NCBI GenBank assembly: GCA_016802295.1
Contig: JAESIW010000129.1
Coordinates: forward strand, 62,001-126,000
DNA: 64,000 nt
Reading direction: 5' to 3'
Source: Brachionus rotundiformis
Lineage: Eukaryota > Rotifera > Eurotatoria > Ploima > Brachionidae
Made by a program: the position numbers and the translations under genes. Of the stretch, positions 13,201 through 26,100 are shown in pieces (position 1 is the first letter of the stretch; the number at the start of each line of letters is the position of its first letter). The notes under the pieces are model-generated. The model worked only from the letters and a program-made list of their open reading frames with translations. It was not told the DNA's origin and made no database searches.

Positions 13201-15906
13201 GTGGGAAGTGTAGGATCAGGTAAATCAAGCTTGTTGTCTGGCTTCTTAGGCGAAATGAACAAGCTTAATGATGGTAAAATAAACATAAATGGTCAAACGG
13301 CCTATGTTCCGCAACAAGCTTGGATTCAAAATGAAACTGTTAAGAACAATATCTTGTTTGGAAGTCCATATGATGAAAAATTATACAATCAAATTCTCAA
13401 ATCATGCTCCTTGATGTCAGATTTGAGGATAATGCCGGCAGGTGATGCCACTGAAATTGGCGAGAAAGGTATCAATTTGTCCGGTGGTCAAAAACAAAGA
13501 ATAAGCTTGGCAAGATCATTGTATTCCAATGCGGATATTTACATGCTAGATGACCCGCTGAGTGCTGTTGATTCGCATGTTGGCAAGCACATATTTGAAC
13601 AGGTTATTGGCCCCAAAGGACTTTTAAAAGATAAAACACGCATTTTTGTGACCAATTCGCTTGGCTTTTTGCCTCAAATGGATGAAATAATAGTTTTGGA
13701 AAACGGTATGATTGTCGAACATGGCCAATTTGATGAGCTCAATTCTAGAAATGGCGCCTTTTATACCTTTATTCAATCACATTTAAATGATAAGCTTACC
13801 AAAGAGGACAAGAGTAAAATAATTATTATTAAAGAATAATTAAAATAATAATTTTTTTAGTTGAAGATGAAAAAAGCTTAGAAGTAAATTCCGATTCTGT
13901 TGTTCCCAAATCGCCAGAGAGCAAATTACCATCTCAATCGGTGAAAAGTTTGACCAAAGAGAAAAAAGATGGCGAAAAGCTTACCATCAAAGAAAAAATT
14001 GAAACAGGAACAGTTAAACTATCTGTGTTGAAAGAATATTTTAGAGTGTGCCGAATACCACGACTAATTGGTTTTGTGATATTTTTTTGCCTTGGCAATG
14101 GTGCTTCTGTTGGTTCCAATGTTTTTCTAAGCTATTGGTCAAATAATGCTGAAAATACAAATAAGTATTCTCAATTCACAATTTTTGCTTCTATTGGAGT
14201 GGCACAGAGTAACCAAAAATCAATTTTAAACAACAACAAAAATAAACAAATTTTTATCTAATAGGTTTAATGACCATTGGTGCCGATCTTGTCTATTTAT
14301 ACATGACATATGGTGCGGCTAAATCTCTCCATGAGATGATGTTATTTTCAATTTTGCGCAGTACTATGGAATTTTTTGAGTCAACTCCATCTGGTCGAAT
14401 AATAAACAGGTTTTCCAAAGACATAGACGCTGCTGAACGAGCCATACCAGAATCATTCAAATCGCTTAGTCGATGTTTATTTCATGTTTTGTTTACTGTT
14501 TTAGTAATTTCATCATCAACTCCTTTGTTTTTAATATCTTTAATTCCAATTATAATTATTTATATTTTTGTCCAAGTAATTATTTTTTTATTAATTTAAA
14601 TTATAAATAAAAAAAATAATTTTTTTATCAATAGAGATATTTTGTCGCTTCTATGCGACAATTAAAAAGAATGGAATCGGCCAGCAAAAGTCCAATATTT
14701 TCGCATTTTTCAGAGACTCTGACCGGAGTGACCACCATTCGAGCTTACAATTCTCAGAATCGCTTCATAAAAATAATGCAGAACCACGTAGATGAAAATT
14801 TACTCTACTATTTTCCAAATAATATATCTAACAGATGGCTAGCTCTTCGATTAGAATTAGTAATTAAAAATAAATAAAAATCAATCAAAAATTAATTACA
14901 TTTAATTCTTTATTAATAATAGATAGGAAATTTGATCACTGTTTTTGCATCATTTTTTGCAGTGTTAGCGCGTAACTCAATAAGTGCTGGTTTAGTTGGT
15001 CTGTCCATAACATATTCGTTGAATGTGTCCCAGACTTTAAATTGGTTGGTGCGAATGAGTGCTGAATTTGAGACAAATATAACCTCTGTTGAGAGGATAA
15101 AAGAATATTGTGAGACTCCACATGAGGCTGAGTACCATATTGAGGAAACAAAGCCAGAAAGTGCTTGGCCACAAAAAGGAGAAGTAAAATTTGAAAATTA
15201 TTCGGTCAAGTATCGAGAAGTCTTGGGCAATGTGCTAAAAGACATTAATTTTGTGATCGATCCTGCTGAAAAGATTGGAATTGTTGGAAGAACTGGAGCT
15301 GGAAAAAGTTCATTAACCCTGAGCTTGTTTAGAATACTAGAAAAGAGTACGGGTATAATTCTGATTGATGATGTTAATATAAAAAAGATTGGTCTTCATG
15401 ATTTGAGACACAAGCTCACAATAATACCCCAAGATCCAGTGATATTTTCTGGCACCATAAGAATGAACCTGGACCCTTTCAAAGAAAAAAATGATGATGA
15501 TTTGTGGAGAGCATTGGATTTGGCTGGCCTTAAGGATTTTGTTTATGGACTGGAAAATAAATTGGAATATGAATGCTCGGAAGGAGGAGAAAATTTGAGT
15601 GTTGGTCAAAGGCAACTGATTTGTTTGGCAAGAGCTTTGCTTAGAAAGACCAAAATTTTGATTTTAGATGAAGCCACTGCTAGTATTGATCATCAAACTG
15701 ACAAACAGATACAAATGACCATACGAAAAGAGTTTACTGATTGTACTGTATTAACAATTGCGCATAGATTGAACACTATTATGGATAGTTCCAGGATTAT
15801 GGTACTCGATCAAGGAAAAATTATTGAATTTGATACACCACAAAGTTTACTCAAAAATAAGAATGGCAGTTTTTATCTCATGGCTAAAGACGCTGGCCTA
15901 GTTTAA
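10278..15906 (+). CDS. Multidrug resistance-associated ABC transporter, ABCC1/3-like, full length
   Basis: Nineteen exons with consistent phases: 10278-10322, 10369-10542, 10599-10709, 10770-10907, 10956-11087, 11138-11199, 11251-11373, 11423-11519, 11566-11723, 11786-11963, 12015-12620, 12850-12934, 12988-13048, 13112-13149, 13199-13813, 13861-14208, 14265-14575, 14635-14859, 14923-15906. Product about 1496 residues, close to human MRP1. The N-terminus (FDKAIESLCGSPLW) and extra helices indicate the TMD0 domain. NBD1 has Walker A GSVGSGKSS, signature LSGGQ and Walker B ending LDDP, with Asp for the catalytic Glu as usual in ABCC1-type NBD1. NBD2 has GRTGAGKSS, LSVGQ and LDEATAS, so it is the hydrolytic site. 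It should export glutathione, glucuronide and other organic anion conjugates across the plasma membrane. Exact paralogue (ABCC1/2/3) not resolved. Confidence 0.95.
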
Positions 15907-16516
15907 GAAATTAATAATTCATTTAGTTTATCTTGTTTACTGTTTCGGATTTTAGGAAATGTTGAATTAAAGAAATTTTAGGTTAAAATATTTTAATTAA
16001 ATAATGAATGAATTTTTTTTTCAAATAAATTTTTAGAATTAATCCATTTATTTAAATTTTAAAAACTGTATGTTTGGATAATTTTTATTCATACATTCAC
16101 CTAATGTAGTGGTCAACTATGAGCCATGTTAGAATTTTTAAAAATGATTAATTTTGTAAATTAGGTTTTTTAACCAAGTTTTGGTTGAGTAAAAATCCTT
16201 TTGATTATTATAATTGCTTTGATGTAATTATTTAAATTCATCAGCCATTGTAGATAGTACTACTTTTATGGTCATGAAGATGGAATGAATAATCACAAAG
16301 AGAGCAAATTTAAAAATATTAAATTCAAGTTTTATAATTCAAATTTGCTTACAAAATACCAAAATACATATAAATTAAATTAATATTATTGAAAATTGAA
16401 TGCTAAAATGTTGTAAACTTCAAAATTAATCTTTTGACATGTGGACACATTCTGTGCGGTGATGAGGCGTGCTATGAAAGTTATAAACGGCATTTTACAA
16501 CTCAGCGTGGTAATTT
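15907..16516. other. 3' spacer after the ABC transporter
   Basis: AT-rich, no gene seen. It runs into the first copy of the 363-bp direct repeat. Confidence 0.4.
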
Positions 16517-16879
16517 AGTTTGCCACACTTGCCGTACTGAAAATCCTCGAAGGTAATTAATTTAAGATTGCCAAATGAAGCTAACGGTAAAAGAAAACAA
16601 AATAGATGAAAAGAAGACACAGATTTTAGATATTTTAAATTTTTAAAATTAAGTTTTTCTTTAATTTTAATTTTATTGATTTTATTGAAAAAAAAAACAG
16701 TTTTTAACTTCATATATAAATTTCTATTACTTCAAATTGGCATTATTAAGTCCATTTACTAATTTGGACATTTCGATTAGGTCACTCTCAAAATGGTACA
16801 TCCAGAGCCAGGCTTCTAGAAATATTAGTCAATTAAAATATATTTATACAAACTGGACACCATTTCTAAATAAGAATAT
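16517..16879 (+). repeat. 363-bp direct repeat, copy 1
   Basis: Bases 16517-16879 recur in the same orientation at 18906-19268 with no gap and, by my reading, two substitutions (C/G near base 21 of the repeat, T/A near base 265). The flanks of the two copies are unrelated, so the duplicated block ends sharply. On the minus strand both copies carry the same short reading frame beginning MKLKTVFFF, which looks incidental. Ends are not TG...CA and I see no target-site duplication. Confidence 0.9.
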
Positions 16880-18905
16880 AATATAGATGATGAGATCTTG
16901 AACCAGTCACATCCCATTGGACCTAAAGCATACCTTTTCTCAATCTAAAGTTTTTTCTCTAATAAAAATAAAAACTTTAAAATCTTGAATTAGTTAACGG
17001 GTTTATTTTTTGGGGGTGACAAAAAAACTTTTAAGTGAACTATTAAATCCATTTTGGACTGACAAAAAACTATTTCGACTGACAAATAAATTTTTTGACT
17101 ATTTAATAAACTTGTCCTGACAAAATTATCCCTATTTTACTGAAAAAAAAATTAAGCTTTTTTGTCAACCCATTAAATGATGGCCTTGGTTACCTTCTTA
17201 ATAAAGACTTTTATTAAAACATGGTAAACGCGCATCTTTTATCATCAACCAAAGTTTGAAATATTGATTATAATCAGCAAAAATATAAGGTTTTAGTCTA
17301 AGGGTTAATATCTATTTTTTTGGTAAAGAATTGATGGTAAATATTTAAGAAAATTTTTATATCTTCTTTTTTGATAAAAAAAAATTGCTTATAAAATTTT
17401 TATTTTTAATAAAGTTGAAGCTTTGGTGCTTAAATAATGCTCGCGTTTGGCTCGCAAAAGTTTGTCCAACTAAAAAAAAATTAAACATTTATATAACAGG
17501 TGGCCAAAAATGGTTGTCTTAAAATTCATTTAGAAAAAAAATGGTGAACGGAAAATGATATATTCTTTATTTTGATATAAAATATGTGATAGTGGCCTTG
17601 TCCCAAATCAAAAAATAAAGATAGAAACCTAAGAATTATTTTTTTATTTAATTTAAATTATTTATATAGCTTATTTTAATCATTAAAAGATTCTCTACAA
17701 AATGATATATTAAACTCGCAACTTTTATTTTTATTTATGGTGCCTTATGAGGACAACCAAGGTCGCAGGTAGGGGTCAATTAGAAGGCCAGAGTGAACTA
17801 ATTTTGAAAAGAAAGTTTTATAAAAATATAACCCAGGTCGGAAATCTTATTTAAGATCTTATAAGATTGAATAAGACAAAAAATCCATTCAAGATCTTTT
17901 ACCGTTCCTAAAAATTATCTTTGTTTTTCTTATTTAATAAGATTTTTTATGACTAATTTTAAGGTTCTTGATTAGAATCTTAACGAATCTAGATGGAAAA
18001 TTTCTTATAATATCTTAACTTGATCTTAATTAAGATTCTTAAGTCGATTCTTGTAAAATCTTTGCCTAAAAGTTATTAAAAGTTCCTTATAAGATCTCAT
18101 TTTTAAGTATTTCAAAGTCATTTTAAGATGATTTTTCAAGAAAATTTTTTAAGATCTTATTTTCTAATCATGAATAATCTTTTGCTATTAAGATAATATT
18201 AGGATCTGGTAAGTTATAAGAAGAAAATATCTAAAAAGTCTGAATAAAAAATAAAATAAGAAGAAAGTAAGATTTTTAATGAAATTTTAATTTTAAAGTG
18301 TTTTTTAATAAAATGACTTTAAATATTTAATCGTGTTCATCTTCATTTAGATATTTAATTGAATAAAAACATTGTCACTTTCTTCATAAATAATACACTT
18401 TGATATGACATCATGAGCATTAATTGTGAATATATCGTCTGTTTTTTTCACAAACTGATAAAAAATTGTCAAAAATATTGTTCCGCTTTAAAGTTTGAAG
18501 ATTGTCTGGAATTCTTACTTTACTGTCATCTAAAAGACATGTCTTAGTCGTTTTTAAAGTAAACAAAAGAACATGAAAAAAAAATTTTCAATCTCTATGA
18601 AATAATTAACTAAACCAAAAAACGATTTTCCTTCAACTGTGTACTTTATAGAAAAAAATATTTTCACCAGCTTTTTTGTAATTAATAGAATGAAAAATTG
18701 AGCTTTCTATCGAAATTTAAAAAAAAATAAAAACATTATCATCAAATTTTTCGATCTCAAATTGTTCTAGCTCAAATCGATTTAATTTTCTTTTTGAATT
18801 CGACAATAAATGTTGAACTCTTTTTTGGTTAAATTTCTTTTCTCGTGTAAACTCAAAACAAAATCGCATAACTCTGAATTGTCATTATTGTGTTCAAGAT
18901 GTGTG
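16880..18905. other. 2.0-kb non-coding block between the direct repeats
   Basis: No coding capacity. Two odd stretches: 16990-17160 repeats a degenerate GACTGACAAA-like word, and 17820-18240 is crowded with variants of AAGATCTTATAAG, a self-complementary word. Together with the flanking repeats this could be the inside of a non-autonomous element, but no protein signature supports that. Confidence 0.45.
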
Positions 18906-19268
18906 AGTTTGCCACACTTGCCGTAGTGAAAATCCTCGAAGGTAATTAATTTAAGATTGCCAAATGAAGCTAACGGTAAAAGAAAACAAAATAGATGAAA
19001 AGAAGACACAGATTTTAGATATTTTAAATTTTTAAAATTAAGTTTTTCTTTAATTTTAATTTTATTGATTTTATTGAAAAAAAAAACAGTTTTTAACTTC
19101 ATATATAAATTTCTATTACTTCAAATTGGCATTATTAAGTCCATTTACTAATTTGGACATTTCGATAAGGTCACTCTCAAAATGGTACATCCAGAGCCAG
19201 GCTTCTAGAAATATTAGTCAATTAAAATATATTTATACAAACTGGACACCATTTCTAAATAAGAATAT
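18906..19268 (+). repeat. 363-bp direct repeat, copy 2
   Basis: Partner of the block at 16517, offset by exactly 2389 bases without indels. The minus-strand frame starting MKLKTVFFF runs on past this repeat to 18782, giving 106 codons. I do not recognise it and treat it as chance. Confidence 0.9.
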
Positions 19269-20146
19269 CGTTATTTTTAGACCAGTTATTAAAATTTTAA
19301 TTTACAGTCAACTGGTTATACAGATCATTAAATTTAAAGATGTCTAAAGATGTCTAATTAAATGTGTTGAAGATAACAACTAGTTTGTGTTGGATAAAAA
19401 CGTTTATTAATAAGTTTGTGAATGTCTGTCACTGTATTATTTTTTGTTATTTTAATTTTAGATAAAAAGAAAAAAGTTTGTTGTTTGTCTAAATTTTTAT
19501 TTAAATTTTTGTATTAGAAGTTTAGAATTTTTTAATTTAAATCTTTAAAATATTTTCTTTAAATTAATTATCATTACATAAAAAAAAAGAATTAAAATTT
19601 ATCATTAAAATAGAATAAAAAAAATAAAGAGATAAAATTTTTAAATTATTCCTTACAAAAAAAAGAAAAAAAAAAAGACAAAAAAGGCAATTTTTGGTGA
19701 AAGAAAATTCTCATCACAAGAAATGGAAACGAAAACCAAATTTTATCTTTGCAATAATAAAATAAAAAGAATACACACACTTTCTTTTAGTAGCACCTAG
19801 TCCGAAGTCTTGCCCAAAAATAAAAAGAGATTGATAATTATCAGTTTAATTAATAAATTTATTAAAATGAGATAATTGCCGCGGTGAAATTCTAACAAAA
19901 AAAAATTGAGAAAAAAAAAAAGAATTTAAAATTTTTTTAATTAATTAAAATAAAATTTTAAAATTAGAAAAGAATCTAGACATTTTGCCTATAAAATATC
20001 TAAAAATTACGTTTACGGAAATAAAAACTGTGGACACATGAGTGGACATGGATTAAGTTCCAATTTACATAAAAAGTTTTAAGAAGAAAAAAAAAAAAGA
20101 GCAAAAAAAAGAAACAGCTCCAACTATTTGCCAATGCGCTAAAAGT
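19269..20146 (-). other. A-rich tail, probable 3' UTR of the RasGAP gene
   Basis: About 880 bp of A-rich low-complexity sequence with many poly-A runs on the plus strand. It follows the stop codon of the minus-strand RasGAP gene and holds several candidate polyadenylation hexamers. No other feature seen. Confidence 0.4.
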
Positions 20147-23100
20147 CTACTTATTTATATCATTTAGGATATGGATTAGGCGGTGGATGCTGCGCGCCTC
20201 GTCAGCGCCCTCGTCCAACTTGTCCACATAGGCTCTCATCTGAGGTATGAACGAAAAGAGCAGGCGGTTCAGAACGGCCAGGTATTTACACGACGCGTTC
20301 TCGAACTGGGCCCTGAGCTCGTCGAGGCTGTCGTCCACCTCGTCCTCCGGCTCGCTCAGCTCGACAGGCTCGACGTGCAGCTCGGCCTCGCTGGATATGT
20401 CCTCCATAAACTTGATTATGTTCGGCTTGTTCGAGCTCAAGAAGTCCGACAACGGCATCATGAACGGCTCCTTGCACTCGGTCATGTTGGCCAGCGTTTG
20501 TAGCACCTTGGCCAGCAGCTTGATGTGTCTGTCGTAGAGGGGCGAGGAGTGCGCGGCAGCGGAGTGGGTCGAGGGGCTGCCGGAGGCGGCCGAGAGCAGC
20601 GAGCCGACGTTGAAGCAGTTGAGCTGGTGGGCGCTCTGGTTGAACAGCGACATGTCCGAGCTCGAGGTGGGCACGAGGCCGGCCGGGCTCGGCCCCAGCG
20701 TGAACATGAACGCCGGCGTAAACACCGAGAACTGGTTGGCTATGTCGCAGTAGTTGAACTGGGCGCTCTTGGCCGCGTACAAGCACCGATTCGAGAAGAA
20801 CTTGAGGCCGAAGTTTTTCGGATTGAGCAGCGCCGGACACAGCAGCCGCAGGAACACGAACGCCGACACGCAATACACTCGTATTAGCTTGTCGTCGCCG
20901 TCGCCGCAGTCAGACCTGTCCGCCTGCTGCTCCAGCCACTTGAGGTGCACGCTCTGCTTTATCAGACAAAATATGTGCTTGAGCTCGTTGGGAAACAGGT
21001 CGACCGAGTTTTGGTTGCATATCGAATTGATCAGGTCCTTGAGAGCGACCTGAAAGTTGAACAAGTTGAGCTCGCGCTGCTGCGCGTCGCTGCACTTGGC
21101 CGGATCGAGCTCGAACGACTTGCCGCCGTGCTTGAATATGCGCACCAGCGGCTCTTCGACCACTTTGTGCAAGAACTGCTCGCATCTGACGCGCATGTAC
21201 TGGTCCATTAGGGACGTGGAGCATGTGGCCGGCCGGAACAGCGTCGACAAGTCCGAGCACCGGTCTATGTCGGTCTGCAGAAACGACTTGAGCATGTCGA
21301 TCAACTTGTTCTTGACTATGAACAGTCTGAGCAGTGCCTGGACAAAATGAGACCTCTCCGTGGACGGTATAATCTGCTCGTAGAGAATGCTTATGTTCTT
21401 GTGCTCGCTGTGGTCGAGCAAATAGCTGCTCAGGCTCGTGTAGTGCTTTTTGTCCAGGTAGATTTTTTCTTCACAAAAGCGAATTTTGATCCTAATGGAA
21501 CAATGGTTGAGTAGATCTGGATCGGGCTTTGAGTCGAGCTGCACGGCCGGCTCGACCGAGTACCACGACTCGCATTGGCCCTTGTTTATAAGCTCATCGA
21601 GCCGTATGTTAACACAGCCGAGCAGCATCGAGTCGAGCATTTTGTTCGAGTTGTTCAGCTTTTTTAGATTATTTACAATTGATGTGGAAAAGTTGCTCGA
21701 CTTGGCAATTACGAGCAGGTAAATTTTGAGCTCGTTGACGTTGAGGGGCAAGTTGTCGAAGGAGAACGAGTCGTCCCAAATGGCGTACTTGCACCAATCG
21801 TCCGAGTCCTGGCCGCTGTTGGTCGATTTTTGGCACGTGATCGGCTGTGTGGAGGCCACTATGGCCTCGCTGTTGAACATCATCAAACAGTAGTACATGT
21901 TGTCTTTGTGGTATTTGGGAAGCGATGAGCCGTGGCTGCAGCCGATCAGGTTGTTGTTAACGCATGTGTTGAGCACTTGGCCGTTGTTGGCCTCTGGACT
22001 GGGCTTGGTCGACTTGAACTTGGACGAGAAGGCGACGTTGCGAGCTTCGTGTATGTCCACGTTGAGGGTTCGCAGGATGCGGTAGTTTTGTTCGGTTTGG
22101 CTGGTGCGCGAGGTGTTGAGTGGAGATGAGGACGAGCTGGACGAGGACAGCGACAGCGACGAGGACGACGAGCTCGACATGAACGGACGGCAAACGAACG
22201 GGTTGTACTGGACCGGATTGCACAATGGACGAATGTGTTCGGTCCATTCTTTGAACGATTTGAGGTTCTCGGCGCACAGATAGTGCGTCATGCCACTGCT
22301 ACTCGTCCCGTTCATGCTTTGTCCACTGCCCAATGAGTGTATCACTATTTGGAAACAATACGATCTAAATTAAGCAACAATTTATTATTTTTTGTTTTTA
22401 GTTTATTATTTTTTTCAGACAATTTTGATGTCTACAACTCAAATATATGCAATACTATGGCCTCCTTCGGGAGTAAGTCATAGTATTCAACACTGTTTAA
22501 GATTTGACTAAAACCTGAGCATCTTTCACACACTAGGATTCTTGGGATACACTGGCCTGAAACATTGTCAAACGATGAACTATATAGAAGAACCAAGTCA
22601 GAGCCATTGAGTCAATTTATCAGAAATAAAAGACTATGTTGGCTTGGACATGTACTTAGAATGAAAAGAATACGAATACCAATACAGAGCTGTTAAATGG
22701 AGATCTCTGTAGGTCGACAATTACCAAAGAGCTCACCGAAATGGGTATGACATGGGGAGAAGCAAAGGTGAAGGCAAAAGATCCACTTGAGTGAAAATCA
22801 AAAGTGATGACCCTATGCTCTACAAGGAGTGAATAAGGAAAAAAAGAAGTTATTTAGTTGTTGGCTCTGTTTGTTCATGTGTATTTGAATCTTTATTATT
22901 TATTTCTAGTAGAAGTGGACATTTATAAATAAAGTTATTATTTGAATCTATATTTTTCATTCATGTTATAACCGCGAGCCACCAGATCCTAACAGGTCGA
23001 AACATAGGTCAATTAAGGTTTATAATATTGATAAAAATTTTCCCAAAAATTAGTCAGTCTTTGGACATGTTCAAAATGAATAGTAAATAAAAGATCTGAA

Positions 23101-26100
23101 TCATTTTTTTGGGTCTCTAGGGCAATCAAGCTTAATGACTACAATGAAATAGACACATATGCCAAACAGAGTTCTTCAATGGGTCACGCACATGATACCA
23201 TGACAGAATGACAGAAAAGGCTATGACATGGGAAGAAGCAAAGATAAAAGTTAAAGATCGACTGTTAAATAATTAGCAGATAGCCGATGGTTTTAAATAC
23301 GTACTAAATTAATGATTGCTGATAAAATAATATTTATGCATTTTTATTACTGTGACTCCTAAGATATTTATTGAACATTATTCTCTTGATAATTTCTTTT
23401 TTAAAATGTTCTCAATTTTTTTAATCATGTATAAATTTGACAAAATTATATTGTAAGCTTTCATAGCTAACAAAAAGTTCTTATAAAACGGTCAAATAGA
23501 TTATTCAGCAATTGATCTGAGTTTAACATTTACCGAATTTCGATTAAATGTCTTTAATTTAGGTGAGTTTGAATTATAAAAAAAATAATTGTAATAAAAA
23601 ATAGTCTACTTTGTTAAAATGATGAAATTTTTGGTTTTTCATTGCTTAAATACTAAAGAACTATATTTTAGTATTGTATTTGATTTTTATTTACTTAAAC
23701 GTCCATTCTCTATTTAAAATAGAATATTTATGAAAAATTTCTTTTATCTAAATGTTTGGAGATTCACTCGTGTCAAAAATCAGACATTTTTTACATTTAT
23801 GTTGGATAGGTTTTTTGTTTGAATTAAAAACATAAATCGACTCACAACACCAAGATTTATTATAAGGAACAATCGTAATAAATTTGTTTTTAGGTACAAA
23901 TCGGCGCTTTTTATCACCAAAATATTTATCTAGTACCCTTATTGATTTTTAATTTTATAATTTTTTTATTTATCGCCTACTTTAGAATCCTTGTTCGACA
24001 ATGATAAAAAAATTTTAGTGTTTTTAGTGAAAATTACAATAAAGTAAAAATTAAAAGTTAAAAATAAATGACCCTCTACAAATAGCCCCAAATTTTCCAA
24101 GAATTTTTTCCAAAAATCAACAAAATCAGAAAATAGTTCATTTTTATTTGATCTTTTTTTATCCTAACTTTTATCAAAATAAATGACAATATTAAATATT
24201 GTAAGACTTGATTAATTACTTAAGTGTATTTCTAAATATACTGATGACTCATGAATTTGAAAAGCCATCCCGAAGGCGGTCGAATCCAAATTACGCCATA
24301 AGATGCGCTTCCCCAATGCTTTCTTTCAGATAAGGGTACAAATCAAAAGTAATGACCTTATGCTTCACAAAGTTCAAATAGGTAAAAAAATATCAAGCAT
24401 ACATGGTAATGGTAATGGTAATGGCATAACATGCTTTAATAAAAACAAATTTCTACAATATAAGCAAATAATATTATAATAAATAATAATAATAACAAAA
24501 ACTATATAATAATATTGTCACATCGAAAATATATAGATAAATAAACTAAAAAAATCTCTATAAACTGGAGATTTTATAGAGATATATTTAATTTTTGTCC
24601 TTATTGTTAAGAAATGTTGAAAATTTTTAGCATGGTCAATATTTTAGTATTTGTTTATCTTAGATGTTTCTCAACCTTATCTTATCTTAATGAATAGAAT
24701 AAAATATTTTTTTATCTTTGTAAAATTAAACAGCACTGGATTTACAATTTAGTAATAATAATGTGACAAAGTTAATTGTGCCAACGATGGTACTAATTTG
24801 GATATTAAATTGTAAATTGTCAGTGTGGCTAATCAGACAACAAAATTAAGTAATTCTAAATATATGTTTTGAAATTACCAAAAATTTAATTAGTTAAGAA
24901 ATGAGAAAAAATAGTAATTTACTGGCTTAATAGTTAAAATCTAGTCTTCCATTTAAAATGATAAATTTTACCAAAAATATAATTCAAGAAAAGTAACATA
25001 AGATAATTTATTGTTTAAGTATCTGTTTAAGGTACCACAAGGCGTGCATCTAGATGGACCCCTTCCATGTAACAAACATATTATTTAATGAATTTTAGTA
25101 AAATAAGCTTTTTGTGTCATTAATCAAAATATCAAATTAAAATTTGAATATTTTCTTAATATTAAAAAAAAGAATTCTGTTTGCTTGCTTTTATGACTTA
25201 ATTAAGGCTCTTTTATATGATATCTTTAGAAACTTTTCTTATAAATTGTAATTACCTATTAATTAGAGTATTTTAGACCAAAGTTATAAATATATGGAAG
25301 AACATGACCATATTTGACCATTTTATTAGAATTCGTCAAACTAATACCATTAACAAAAATATAAGCAACAAAAAAGCGAACCATTTTTTTCTTTATTTTA
25401 AAATTCGTCGAATAATTAGACATTCAACAAATAAGTTAATCATACTAATTAATTTGTTAAGAAAAATCTTTAAAGTCAATATCAATTATTACGCAAATTA
25501 TTTATTTTGAATTTTATATATAAATAAAAACTAAAATACTTGAATATTAAATTTAATTCTATTTTTATATATTAAATTAATAGCGAATGCTTTTAAATAA
25601 AAAACAATTTTTTTTCTTATTATTTAAATGTGTCTTTCTAACAAGACTTTTTGACTTTAAGTCTAGATAAAATTAAGTAAACTTTAATTAACCCAGAGCT
25701 TAAATCAATTTCCCATAGTTGTCAGATTGACATTAGACATGAACAAGCAGTGCTTTTAAAGTTTATTGTTTTTACCATAATTAAATAAATATTATAATTA
25801 ACGCATTTAAATTTGAAAATTGTTAAGCTAGGTCTTGGTGGATATATATTATCGAATTTCTACCTCATTAGAGCTTTTCTTTACTTGGAAGTTAGTTATC
25901 ATATAAAAGTTCAATATAAATACAGCATTTTTAATATTGAATACTTTTAGACAAAATATTTCATCGTCTGAATTTAATAATTCATTTATTTTAGAATAAA
26001 GGAACACATTTATCTAAATATGTTTTTCGGTCTAAAAAATAAATAAATTTTCTTTATTTATTTCTAATTTAAATTTAAATGCATATGTTTCTAATTAAGA

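Noticed and set aside
16495..19102. Minus-strand frame beginning MKLKTVFFF in both direct repeats as a gene
   Set aside because: AT-driven composition, no motif. It is shared only because the DNA is duplicated, and the two frames end differently as soon as the repeat ends.
16517..19268. Firm call of an LTR retrotransposon
   Set aside because: No TG...CA ends, no target-site duplication, no primer-binding site and no gag/pol sequence recognised.
20183..22277. Many long open frames on the plus strand and in shifted minus frames
   Set aside because: They are shadows of the GC-rich RASA1 exon, where G/C-ending codons remove stops from other frames. Their translations are Arg/Ala/Leu-rich without domains.
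24280..24310. tRNA T-loop-like GGTCGAATCC
   Set aside because: No acceptor stem, D-arm or anticodon arm could be placed around it, and it lies next to a LINE tail.
25304..25510. 68-codon frame in the RASA1 intron
   Set aside because: Ile/Asn/Lys-rich as expected from AT-rich DNA; no splice context or motif.
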